From Actinomycetota bacterium (GTDB taxonomy: Bacteria > Actinomycetota > Geothermincolia > Geothermincolales > RBG-13-55-18): a DNA stretch of 51,430 nt. The notes below the pieces were generated by a model. The model was not told the DNA's origin, did not search any database, and was given only the letters and a program-made list of their open reading frames with translations. Of the stretch, positions 26,338-34,028 are shown piece after piece (position 1 is the stretch's first letter; each line of letters begins with the position of its first letter). The position numbers and the translations under genes are program-made. The DNA is taken from positions 1-51,430 of the forward strand of contig JAQVFR010000024.1 in assembly GCA_028697145.1 (NCBI GenBank), written 5' to 3'.

Positions 26338-27771
26338 TTAATCGTTCTTGATCTTGGCCAGCTTGCGCGCAAGCTCTTTGTATTCCTCGATCGGAACGAC
26401 GTTGCGTATGACCATGCGTTCCGCCTGACTCGGACCGGCCCCCACGCAGATCTCCACCTGGATGGGTCCCATGGTTAGGTTCTCGATATAGCGAAAGATC
26501 TTCATGCGGTCCTCGGTATCCACCTCCGCGACGCCCTTGAGATATTTCTCGACGTACTTGCCAACCTCAGGGTGGCGCAGGTCCTTCTCGGAGGGCATAG
26601 TGACCAGCAAACCGCCGCAAATGTCATGGGCGTTGTTGACCATCTCATACACCCACTTGCTCCCTATGTTCTTCATGCAGCTCGTGTAGATAGGATTGGA
26701 CAGGCAGACGCCCGAGGGGTGCTCCCGGCCCAGGGCCGCAGCGGCTATTGAGCATGCGTATATGGCCTCGGTTTGGATGAGCATGTCGCTGAGCTTGTCT
26801 TTGATATGGCCGGTCTGCGCCAGGCCGTTATACTCCGCGGCCAATGCCGTAGCGCCGACGAGGGTATCGAACACGCCGGCTTTGCATCCGTTTTCACGGT
26901 GATAGGATGCGAATCTCCATACCGCGTCCAGCGAGTGCTCCGTCTCCCCGCACAGGAAAACCCTTTCCCAGGGCACGAAGACATCGTCGAAGATGATCAG
27001 GGTCTCATGCGCGCCGGCGCCATAATCGATGTTCCCCGTGTCCATAAGTTCGGACTCCAGGCGCCTGGTGTCGCTGGGAACCCTGCCGAGGATGTGGATC
27101 ACGCCCTCTGCGTTGTTGGGCACACAGAACGAGACGGCGTAATCTTCCTCTGCCGGCCGCATGGTCTGGGTGGGGACCACAAAGAGCTCGTGCATCAGGG
27201 CCGCACCCGTTATGTGTGCCTTGGCTCCTCGCACAACTATCCCGTCCTTGTTCCTGTCCACCACGTGAACGAACATGTCGGGATCCTGCTGCTGATTGGG
27301 ACGCTTGCCTCGGTCGCCCTTGACGTCGCTCATGGCTCCAGCAACGGCCCAATCGTTTGCCTGCGCCTGCTTCAGCCATTCCTTGAAGCGCTTGTGATAC
27401 TCCGTTCCCTTAGCCTGATCCACATCATACGTGGCGGACCACATGGCGGAGATCATGTCCATGCCCACGCATCTCTGGAAACACGATCCCGTCATCCTCC
27501 CGAGCATCCTCTCCAGGTTTATCTTGTTCATCATGTCGTCTTTGGTGAAATAAGGATGTGTCCACAGGCTTATGGGCTCACCATCCAGCAACGTGCTCTT
27601 AGCTTGCCACTCCGGCCTGTGTGACACCGCGTATGTGAGTTTCATGGAATTCAGCGAAGGCGCAAGCAGGGGGTGTTTGAGAAGGTCCTCCGCCAGCTCG
27701 CCATGGATGTAGACTTTAGGTTTCACTTTCTCGAGGCTCTCCAGATATTCATTAGGGGTCATGATCGCCAT
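26338..27771 (-). CDS. 4-hydroxybutyryl-CoA dehydratase / 4-hydroxyphenylacetate hydroxylase family enzyme
   Basis: The product has 477 residues from ATG 27771 (AAAGGAGAG upstream). It has the acyl-CoA-dehydrogenase-like fold of the HpaB/AbfD family. In clostridial AbfD a [4Fe-4S] cluster is held by Cys99, Cys103, His292 and Cys299. Here Cys97 and Cys101 (GSCFQRCVGMD) and His291 and Cys296 (YHRENGCKAG) fall at matching places, though the His-Cys spacing is two residues shorter. So a dehydratase or vinylacetyl-CoA isomerase activity is more likely than flavin monooxygenation. It is in the same direction as the acyl-CoA ligase and 86 nt before it. Confidence 0.8.
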   Translation of the reverse strand: MAIMTPNEYLESLEKVKPKVYIHGELAEDLLKHPLLAPSLNSMKLTYAVSHRPEWQAKSTLLDGEPISLWTHPYFTKDDMMNKINLERMLGRMTGSCFQRCVGMDMISAMWSATYDVDQAKGTEYHKRFKEWLKQAQANDWAVAGAMSDVKGDRGKRPNQQQDPDMFVHVVDRNKDGIVVRGAKAHITGAALMHELFVVPTQTMRPAEEDYAVSFCVPNNAEGVIHILGRVPSDTRRLESELMDTGNIDYGAGAHETLIIFDDVFVPWERVFLCGETEHSLDAVWRFASYHRENGCKAGVFDTLVGATALAAEYNGLAQTGHIKDKLSDMLIQTEAIYACSIAAAALGREHPSGVCLSNPIYTSCMKNIGSKWVYEMVNNAHDICGGLLVTMPSEKDLRHPEVGKYVEKYLKGVAEVDTEDRMKIFRYIENLTMGPIQVEICVGAGPSQAERMVIRNVVPIEEYKELARKLAKIKND

Positions 27772-27843
27772 AACAGCTACTCTCCTTTCTTCGGGTGCTC
27801 CCGCTTCTTTTCGCTACGTTTCAAAAGCAATAACGATCCACGA

Positions 27844-28611
27844 TCATTCGTAGGCTTCAGCCAGCTTGGCCTCCCCCGTGAAGAAATCATAATCGTGACC
27901 CGGCAAATATTGAGCGTCGAGCAGATTCGCCAGAGCCTTGAAGCGCTTAATGGAATACTGCCCGAGGATGGGATTCCAGGAGCTTCCCGGCGGTATATCC
28001 TCTTCGATGTTCTTTTTCAGGTATACGGAATCCGCTCCCAGGAGATAAAAGCCGCTCTTGGGCAGCTCAACCGCCAGTCCCTGCAATCCGGGAGTGTGCC
28101 CGTTGGCCATTATCGCCGTAAGGCCCGGGGCAATCTGGGTATCTCCTTCAAGGATATTCCACTTGATATCAGGGCTGTCAAAGGTGAAGGACAAGTATGC
28201 GGTGGCATTGAAGGAGTTGGGGCGAAACGCATATGCGTATTCGTCCTTCTGTACGTACACCTCCGCATCCGGGAAGAACTTCAGGCCTCCTGTGTGATCG
28301 ACATGCATGTGCGACAGAATAACCTTGGCTACGTCTGAGGCAGACACCCCGATCTTCTTCAGCTGCTCGACAGCACTGTTCTCTTCGGCGATCTGCGGCT
28401 CGTATCCGATCTGCTCCAACAGGGGGATCGCCTCGGGCGGCCAGCCCGTATCATATAGTATCCATCCCTCCTCGGTATCGAAGGCGAAGAACGGTGTAAA
28501 GATGCGCCTCCTTTCTTCCAGATCCTTTCCGAAGGTCATCATCCCCATCTCGTAGACGAAACTTCCTGCATCGAGGATAAACATCCTCTTCACCTTGGTC
28601 TTCTCTCGCAT
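27844..28611 (-). CDS. Metallo-beta-lactamase-fold hydrolase, AHL-lactonase-like
   Basis: The product has 255 residues from ATG 28611 with GAGGAGG upstream. The metal-binding motif HMHVDHTGGL is intact, and later His residues (ANGHTPGL; PGHDYDF) and an Asp (LGADSV) complete the usual two-metal site. The layout matches the N-acyl homoserine lactonase subfamily, which opens lactone rings. In this operon it may instead act on a lactone or thioester of the CoA pathway; that is inference. It is first in the minus-strand run and divergent from the MerR-TetR regulator. Confidence 0.8.
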   Translation of the reverse strand: MREKTKVKRMFILDAGSFVYEMGMMTFGKDLEERRRIFTPFFAFDTEEGWILYDTGWPPEAIPLLEQIGYEPQIAEENSAVEQLKKIGVSASDVAKVILSHMHVDHTGGLKFFPDAEVYVQKDEYAYAFRPNSFNATAYLSFTFDSPDIKWNILEGDTQIAPGLTAIMANGHTPGLQGLAVELPKSGFYLLGADSVYLKKNIEEDIPPGSSWNPILGQYSIKRFKALANLLDAQYLPGHDYDFFTGEAKLAEAYE

Positions 28612-28983
28612 TTCGCCCTCCTCTCTGCTCCAGAATCAACACGGATTTATCGATTGAAAGAATGAATGTTCATTTTTTATTGTATAGTTTTGTCCAGTGT
28701 TGCCTTGCTCATATTTTCGTTCATTACCCCTATAATAACAACTATATACAGCTAATTTGTATTATTGTCAACAGATTTTAAGAAGAGTATTGCTTTTGTG
28801 ATATTGCAATTGAATAACATGTATTAATGTAAGGTTGTGTATAATCTAGGACAGTGTGAGCATATGCCTGTTTGCGGAAAGCCGCTTTCTCGTATGATCT
28901 AAGGAGGATATTATCGATCAGCAGGATGATTGCATGAAAGACCATCAAAGCATAGTCTAGAATATAATTAAGCCAGTGCGGAA
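28612..28983. promoter_or_regulatory. Divergent A/T-rich control region with TetR-type palindrome
   Basis: This 372-bp gap separates the hydrolase gene (minus) from the fused regulator (plus) and is the most A/T-rich stretch of the window. A perfect palindrome AATGAATGTTCATT (28661-28674; arms AATGAA/TTCATT, 2-bp centre) lies 50 bp before the hydrolase start. A second half-site GTTCATT sits near 28720. A TATAAT occurs near 28840 on the plus strand. This suits autoregulation and control of the acyl-CoA genes by the adjacent regulator. Confidence 0.5.
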
Positions 28984-29820
28984 ATGGAGAGATGGATGGA
29001 TGAGAAACGGCGCCTGCTGCGCATGAAAGAGCTCGAAGAACTGACTGGTTTGAACCGCAGGATCATTCACTATTATATGAACGAAGGCCTGCTTTCACCT
29101 CCCCTGCGAACGGGAAAGACAATGGCCTATTATAGCAAGATACACGTCGATGAAATAAAACAGGTAAAAGAGCTGCGGGAGCAAGGCTATCCCGTATCCC
29201 TCATAAAGAAGGGAATAGGCAAGAAGGGCGAGCTGGACATCGAAGCGTCCGAGGATGTAGCGAACGCCGGAAGCAGGCGGGAACAGATAATCGACAAGGC
29301 AGTTGAGATCTTCGCCAGGGACGGTTATCACCAGGCCAAGATCGGTACCATAGCGCAGGAAGTAGGGGTGGTTCCCAGTACTCTCTACTTATATTTCCCG
29401 AATAAGAAAGCCCTCTTCATGGAATGCATGAACAAGGTCTACTATGCCATGTTCAAGGATGTGAACGAGGAATTATGGAACGCAAAACAGCCCATCGAAA
29501 GACTGCACAAGAGAGGGGAAATGGTGCTCCGTTCACATACTCAGTTCATAGATATCCTGCAAGTCCTCAGGCAAACCTTTAACGATGACCCGCGTATGGA
29601 GGCAAAGCGCAAGGAGATCTACGACCTCATCCTCTATCCTCTAAAGAGGGACATTGAACGGGCAATAGAAGAAGGGATTCTCCCACCACTGAATGTCACC
29701 ATTGTCAGCTACATAATCCTTGGCATAGTAGAGACCGCCCAGGTTTATTTCAGCCTGGAAAAGGATGCGTCCGTCGATGAGTTTATGGATACTGTGGATG
29801 GCTTGCTCTATCATCGATAA
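28984..29820 (+). CDS. Fused MerR-TetR transcriptional regulator
   Basis: The product has 278 residues. ATG 28984 has no ribosome site; Met5 (28996) is preceded by GGAGAGA and may be the true start. Residues about 13-75 are a MerR-type winged helix (MKELEELTGLNRRIIHYYMN then KQVKELREQGYPVSLIKKGI). Residues about 98-141 are a complete TetR helix-turn-helix (IIDKAVEIFARDGYHQAKIG ... VVPSTLYLYFPNK). The rest is an all-helical TetR ligand/dimer domain. The result is two DNA-binding domains in one chain. It is divergent from the acyl-CoA catabolism genes and likely senses an acyl-CoA or aromatic intermediate; this is inference. Confidence 0.85.
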   Translation: MERWMDEKRRLLRMKELEELTGLNRRIIHYYMNEGLLSPPLRTGKTMAYYSKIHVDEIKQVKELREQGYPVSLIKKGIGKKGELDIEASEDVANAGSRREQIIDKAVEIFARDGYHQAKIGTIAQEVGVVPSTLYLYFPNKKALFMECMNKVYYAMFKDVNEELWNAKQPIERLHKRGEMVLRSHTQFIDILQVLRQTFNDDPRMEAKRKEIYDLILYPLKRDIERAIEEGILPPLNVTIVSYIILGIVETAQVYFSLEKDASVDEFMDTVDGLLYHR

Positions 29821-29988
29821 CCCTCCAGGATGTCGAACTCAGCCCTTCTTGATAGCGTCACAGGTCATCGTCACTCAGAAGTGAGTGGCCAAGAATGCCC
29901 TTTAGCACATTCGTAGCGCGATATGTATAATAGAGAACTGTTGATAGGGCCTAGGACGCCCTGCTCATAACCTTGTGACTTGTTCGGT

Positions 29989-30066
29989 CGGGGTGTGGCG
30001 CAGTTTGGTCAGCGCGCTGCGTTCGGGACGCAGAGGTCGGAGGTTCAAATCCTCTCACCCCGACCA
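29989..30066 (+). tRNA. tRNA-Pro (CGG)
   Basis: The cloverleaf closes with acceptor CGGGGTG/CACCCCG, discriminator A and encoded CCA. The anticodon stem CTGCG/CGCAG encloses TTCGGGA, so the anticodon is CGG at 30024-30026. GGTTCAAATCC marks the T loop. It lies between the MerR-TetR gene and the CoA-transferase gene. No integrase or attachment repeat was seen next to it. Confidence 0.95.
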
Positions 30067-30198
30067 TTTTTACGCGCCGCTTTCCTGTAGTGCGACAGGC
30101 ATCCCCCGGCTCGCCCCGGTGCCTGGACCCCCGAGTCGGGAAATTGTCATATAATACAGGGCGAATGCTCTGCTCGATCGAGGGAGGAGGAACGAGAC

Positions 30199-31350
30199 AT
30201 GACCGCTGCGCTAGAGGGCATACGCGTCCTGGACCTCACCATGCTCTATCCCGGGCCCCTCTGCACCATGATCCTGGCCGACCTGGGGGCGGAGGTCATC
30301 AAGGTGGAGCCCCCGGGCACCGGGGACCACGCCAGGGCTTTTCGCTTTCTCTTCAATCAGATAAACCGCAACAAGAAGAGCTTGTGCCTAAATCTCAAGG
30401 ACCCCCAGGCTCAGGAAGCCTTCCGCACCCTGGCGCGTACGGCGGACGTGGTGGTGGAAGGCTTCCGGCCTGGCACGACGGCTCGCCTTGGCGTGGACTA
30501 CGAGACACTCAGGGGGGTAAATCCGCGCATCATTTACTGCTCCATCAGCGGTTTCGGCCAGGACGGGCCATACCGCGACCGTCCGGGGCACGATATCAAC
30601 TACATGGGGCTGGGTGGTGTGCTGGGGCTTACCAGGGATAGGGAGGGCAATCCTATAGTCCCTGGATTCGAGGTCGCAGACATCACTTCCGGCTTGAACT
30701 CGGTCATCGGCATCCAGGCTGCCCTGCTGGCGCGCGAGAGGACCGGCGAGGGGCAGTTCGTGGACATATCCATGCTGGACTGCGTTGTCGCACTCCTCCA
30801 CAACAGCATCGGCCCCTATCTGGAGACAGGGGAGGAACCGGCGGGGAACCTTCTGCATACCTTGCCACATTACGGTATATTCGAAACTTTGGACGGAAAG
30901 GGGTTGGCACTGGGTATAGCCCACGAGGATTGGTTCTGGAACAACCTCTGCGAGGCATTGGGAATGGATGAACAAAAGGGCTTGAACACCGTAGAACGAG
31001 CCATACACGGCAAGGACCTCCTTCCAAGAGTGGCCGAGGCCATCCGCCGGCGTCCACTCGATGAATGGATGCGCATCCTTACCGAGAACGATGTCCCTTG
31101 CGCGCCCTTGGCCAGCGTAAAGGAGGCTCTGGACGATCCCCAGGTGCGCTATCGCGAGATGGTCGTGGAGATAAAAACCCAGGATAACAGCATAAAGCAG
31201 TTGGGAAGCCCCTATAAGCTGTCCGAGACCCCCGTGCGCTTCGAGATGCCGCCACCGCGGCTGGGTGAACACACCGACGAGCTTCTGCAGGAGGCGGGTT
31301 ACGACGCGGCTCAGATAGCGGAAATGCGGGAAACGGGCGCCGTTCTATAG
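30199..31350 (+). CDS. CaiB/BaiF family III CoA-transferase
   Basis: The product has 383 residues from ATG 30199 with GGAGGAGG upstream. It has the family III features: the VLDLTMLYPGPLCTMILADL N-terminus, GAEVIKVEPPGTGDHAR, and the catalytic Asp161 in PGFEVADITSG. Such enzymes move CoA between carboxylates, or racemise 2-methylacyl-CoA when they resemble Amacr. The substrate is unknown. It lies downstream of tRNA-Pro in the acyl-CoA region and probably acts with the ligase and dehydratase-like genes, although it is on the opposite strand and has its own start region (TATAAT near 30150). Confidence 0.9.
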   Translation: MTAALEGIRVLDLTMLYPGPLCTMILADLGAEVIKVEPPGTGDHARAFRFLFNQINRNKKSLCLNLKDPQAQEAFRTLARTADVVVEGFRPGTTARLGVDYETLRGVNPRIIYCSISGFGQDGPYRDRPGHDINYMGLGGVLGLTRDREGNPIVPGFEVADITSGLNSVIGIQAALLARERTGEGQFVDISMLDCVVALLHNSIGPYLETGEEPAGNLLHTLPHYGIFETLDGKGLALGIAHEDWFWNNLCEALGMDEQKGLNTVERAIHGKDLLPRVAEAIRRRPLDEWMRILTENDVPCAPLASVKEALDDPQVRYREMVVEIKTQDNSIKQLGSPYKLSETPVRFEMPPPRLGEHTDELLQEAGYDAAQIAEMRETGAVL

Positions 31351-31373
31351 TCCACGGCCCTCGTGATCGCGCT

Positions 31374-31401
31374 CCGCGGCGCTAGCGCCCGGACGCCGCG
31401 G
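31374..31401 (+). terminator. Hairpin after the CoA-transferase gene
   Basis: The arms CCGCGGCG and CGCCGCGG pair perfectly over a 12-nt loop 24 nt past the stop. There is no U tract, so termination is only likely, not shown. Confidence 0.4.
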
Positions 31402-31530
31402 CGCAGACGCAAGGCGGGCCCCGTGCAGGCAGATTCGGCTATCCTGATGATCGCCATTTGCGGTAATCACTTCTATCGGATAAAATACGCGCAAATCGGT
31501 CTATAGTTAGCTTGCCTGGGGGAGGCGCCC

Positions 31531-32127
31531 ATGGTAAAAATCGTGGGGATCGCGGGGAGCCCGCGCCTGAACGGCAACACATCCTTGCTGCTCGACGAGG
31601 CTCTGGGCGGCGCGAAAGAGGCAGGGGCCTCCGTGAACAAGATAATCGTCTGCAACCGGGAGATATACCCCTGCCAGGGTTGTGGAGACTGCCGGAAGAC
31701 CGGCGAATGCACGGTCGATGACGGCATGGACAAGATCTACGGCCTGACCACGCAGGCGCACGGCATCATCGTCGCGGCCCCCATATACTTCAACTCTCTG
31801 AACGCCCAGATGAAGGCACTCATCGACCGCCACCAGTGCATCTGGGTGCGGAAGGTCCAGGGGGAGGACGTCACCGATGCCGAGACCAGGCAGGCCAGGC
31901 GGGGCCTCTTCCTCTCCACCGCCGGCGCCGATGATCCCCGCGCCTTCGACGGAGCCCTTAAGGTCATAGATATGTTCTTCGACGTCCTGGACATCAAATA
32001 CTACGAGAGGCTGCTCTTCTTCCGCATAGACCAGAAGGGCGCGATCAAGAACCACCCCTCGGCCCTGCGTAACGCCCGCGCCGCGGGAGAGCATCTCGTG
32101 CTGGAGATCTCACGCAGCATGGAATAG
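31531..32127 (+). CDS. NADPH-dependent FMN reductase / iron-sulfur flavoprotein family
   Basis: The product has 198 residues from ATG 31531 with GGGGGAGG upstream. The flavodoxin-like FMN loop GIAGSPRLNGNTSLLL is followed by a compact Cys motif, YPCQGCGDCRKTGEC, as in archaeal and clostridial iron-sulfur flavoproteins with a CxxCxxC-type [4Fe-4S] site. Then come AAPIYFNSLNAQMKALIDR (flavin binding) and a C-terminal helix. It would shuttle electrons from NAD(P)H or ferredoxin. It precedes selD on the same strand, 137 nt away, with a separate promoter for selD between. Confidence 0.85.
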   Translation: MVKIVGIAGSPRLNGNTSLLLDEALGGAKEAGASVNKIIVCNREIYPCQGCGDCRKTGECTVDDGMDKIYGLTTQAHGIIVAAPIYFNSLNAQMKALIDRHQCIWVRKVQGEDVTDAETRQARRGLFLSTAGADDPRAFDGALKVIDMFFDVLDIKYYERLLFFRIDQKGAIKNHPSALRNARAAGEHLVLEISRSME

Positions 32128-32213
32128 GGCCGTGCCCCAACCCCCGTACGGTGATCTTGCCGGGAGCGACGGCGCGTTCGGGATCGAAGCCCGCCAGGGA
32201 AGAGATGTGGCAC

Positions 32214-32241
32214 TTGATATCAGTCCATAATAATATATTAT
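32214..32241 (+). promoter_or_regulatory. Promoter of the selenium operon
   Basis: TTGATA (32214-32219, 5 of 6) is separated by 16 bp from TATTAT (32236-32241, 5 of 6) in an A/T-rich patch. AAGGAGG at 32251-32257 is the ribosome site for ATG 32265. Confidence 0.6.
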
Positions 32242-32264
32242 TTGCTATATAAGGAGGATTAATA

Positions 32265-33305
32265 ATGCCGGAGAAAGTCAGGTTGACACTTCTCTCAACC
32301 AAGTCGGGGTGAGCGGCCAAGGTGGGTCCGGAGGACCTCGAGAAAGTGCTGCGCCTGCTCCCGCCGGGCGATGCGCGCCAGGATGTCCTGGTGGGTCTGG
32401 ACACCCCTGACGACGCCGCCGTGTTCATGCTCGACGGGGAGACGGCGCTCGTGCATACCCTGGACTTCTTCACCCCCATCGTCGACGACCCCTATCTTTT
32501 CGGGCAGATAGCCGCGGCCAATGCGCTCAGCGACATATACGCCATGGGGGGCACCCCCATATCGGCAATGAATATCGTGTGTTTCCCCTGCTCCCTGGGC
32601 ATGGATATCCTGGTCCGGATACTCGAGGGAGGGCTGGCTAAGATACGCGAGGCGGGCGCGGTCCTGCTCGGCGGGCATACCGTCGACGACGAGGAGCCAA
32701 AGTACGGCCTGGCGGTCACGGGCAAGGTGCATCCCGATCGCATCATGACCAGCCTGGGAGCGGAGCCCGGCGACCACCTCGTCCTCACCAAATCCCTGGG
32801 CACCGGGATACTGGCCACCGCCCTCAAGGGGGACTTCCTCAACGAGACGGAGATGGCCGGAGCGATAGAGGGCATGACCAGGCTGAACGTGGCCGCGTCG
32901 GCGGCGGCCCTCGCGGCTGGAGCCCATGCCTGCACCGACGTCACCGGCTTCGGGCTGGTGGGACACCTGCTCAACATGCTGCCGCAAGGCGGCCTCGCGT
33001 GCGAGGTGTCAGCCTCGCTGTTTCCCGTGTACGAGGGGGCGCGCGAGATGGCGGCGATGGGCATGATCCCGGCGGGAGCGCACAGGAACCGGGAATTTCT
33101 CTCGACCAGGGTAGAGGTGTCACCGGGGGTGGAAGAGATAGACCGAGACCTGCTTTTCGACCCCCAGACCTCCGGCGGGTTGCTCATCGCCCTCCCTCCA
33201 CAGGGGGTGGAAGCCTTCGCGCAGCAGATGGGGGGTGCGGGAAGCTGGACCCGCATCGGGGAGTTCACCCAAAGCCCCGGACCCGTGATCCGGGTGAACC
33301 CTTGA
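32265..33305 (+). CDS. selD: Selenide, water dikinase SelD, itself a selenoprotein (Sec16)
   Basis: The product has 346 residues if UGA at 32310-32312 is read as selenocysteine. ATG 32265 follows AAGGAGG. The first residues, MPEKVRLTLLSTKSGUAAKV, give Sec16 and Lys19, the position and spacing of the catalytic Cys17/Lys20 pair of E. coli SelD. A gene call starting after the UGA (GTG 32322) would lose the catalytic residues and the ribosome site. The rest is a normal SelD: ANALSDIYAMGGTPISAMNI, GGHTVDDEEPKYGLAVTG, DVTGFGLVGHLLNML, DPQTSGGLL. SelD makes selenophosphate from selenide and ATP for SelA. It heads the sel operon. Confidence 0.93.
32310..32337 (+). promoter_or_regulatory. Sec UGA codon and SECIS-like hairpin in selD
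   Basis: UGA (32310-32312) is followed, 12 nt later, by GGTCC-GGA-GGACC (32325-32337). This is a hairpin in the window where bacterial SECIS elements lie. The stem is short, so the element is less certain than that of fdhA. Confidence 0.6.
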
Positions 33306-33411
33306 ATCGAAGAAGTCCCCGCCACGGCGCAGGGCGGGATCGTGTTGGAGCCTGACCCGTGCGCGGCCATGAACCGGGGAGGCCGACGCTGAAGATAATG
33401 GAGGAGGCTTG

Positions 33412-34005
33412 ATGGACGGGATCGTGGATGCCAGGGGTATGGCCTGCCCGGCCCCGGTGGTGAAGACGAGGGACGCGCTGAAGGGCGGAGCAAGGGACAT
33501 CGAGGTGCTGGTCGATAACCCCACCGCCCGCGACAACGTGTGCCGTTTCGCCACTTCCCAGGGCTGCACGGCAGATGTGAGGGAGGAGGGTGACATCTTC
33601 CGTATCGCCGTCTCGAAAACGACCGAGGCGCCTTCGGACCGGCCAGAGCCGGAAGCCGCAGACAGCGGAATACGCAGCGTTGTGGTGTTAAGTGAAGACA
33701 TCATGGGACGCGGCAACCGGGAGCTGGGTGAGATCCTCGTCAAGGCCTTCCTCAACACCCTGGCCGAAAGCGATCCGCCGCCCTGGAGGATGGTGCTCTT
33801 CAACAGCGGCGTCAAGCTGGCGGTGGAGGGGTCGGATACGGTGCAGGCCCTGTCGAACCTGGAAAGCCTGGGCGTCGAGATACTCGTCTGCGGCACCTGC
33901 CTCGATTTCTTCGGCCTGAAGGAAAAGCTGGCGGCGGGCACGGTGAGCAACATGTACGACATCCTCACCACCATGCTCTCGGCCACCAACTCCGTCGCCA
34001 TCTGA
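33412..34005 (+). CDS. yedF: YedF-like selenium metabolism protein (TusA + DsrE domains)
   Basis: The product has 197 residues. ATG 33412 follows GGAGG; an upstream TTG is also in frame. Residues 1-70 are a TusA/SirA domain with the CPAP motif (DARGMACPAPVVKTRDAL), and residues about 85-195 are a DsrE-like domain (VVVLSEDIMGRGNRELG, LFNSGVKLAVEGS, LVCGTCLDFFGL). This two-domain form is the one found next to selD in many bacteria. It is thought to carry or deliver selenium or sulfur. It lies 106 nt after selD and 23 nt before selA. Confidence 0.85.
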   Translation: MDGIVDARGMACPAPVVKTRDALKGGARDIEVLVDNPTARDNVCRFATSQGCTADVREEGDIFRIAVSKTTEAPSDRPEPEAADSGIRSVVVLSEDIMGRGNRELGEILVKAFLNTLAESDPPPWRMVLFNSGVKLAVEGSDTVQALSNLESLGVEILVCGTCLDFFGLKEKLAAGTVSNMYDILTTMLSATNSVAI

Positions 34006-34028
34006 TTTTTCGTGTAAACTATATCTCG

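Noticed and set aside
29989-30066. tRNA-Pro as the attachment site of a genomic island
   Set aside because: No integrase gene and no repeated tRNA 3' end were found by eye within the window.
32322-33305. SelD starting at GTG 32322
   Set aside because: This start has no ribosome site and removes the catalytic residues; ATG 32265 has AAGGAGG and gives a full-length enzyme through Sec16.
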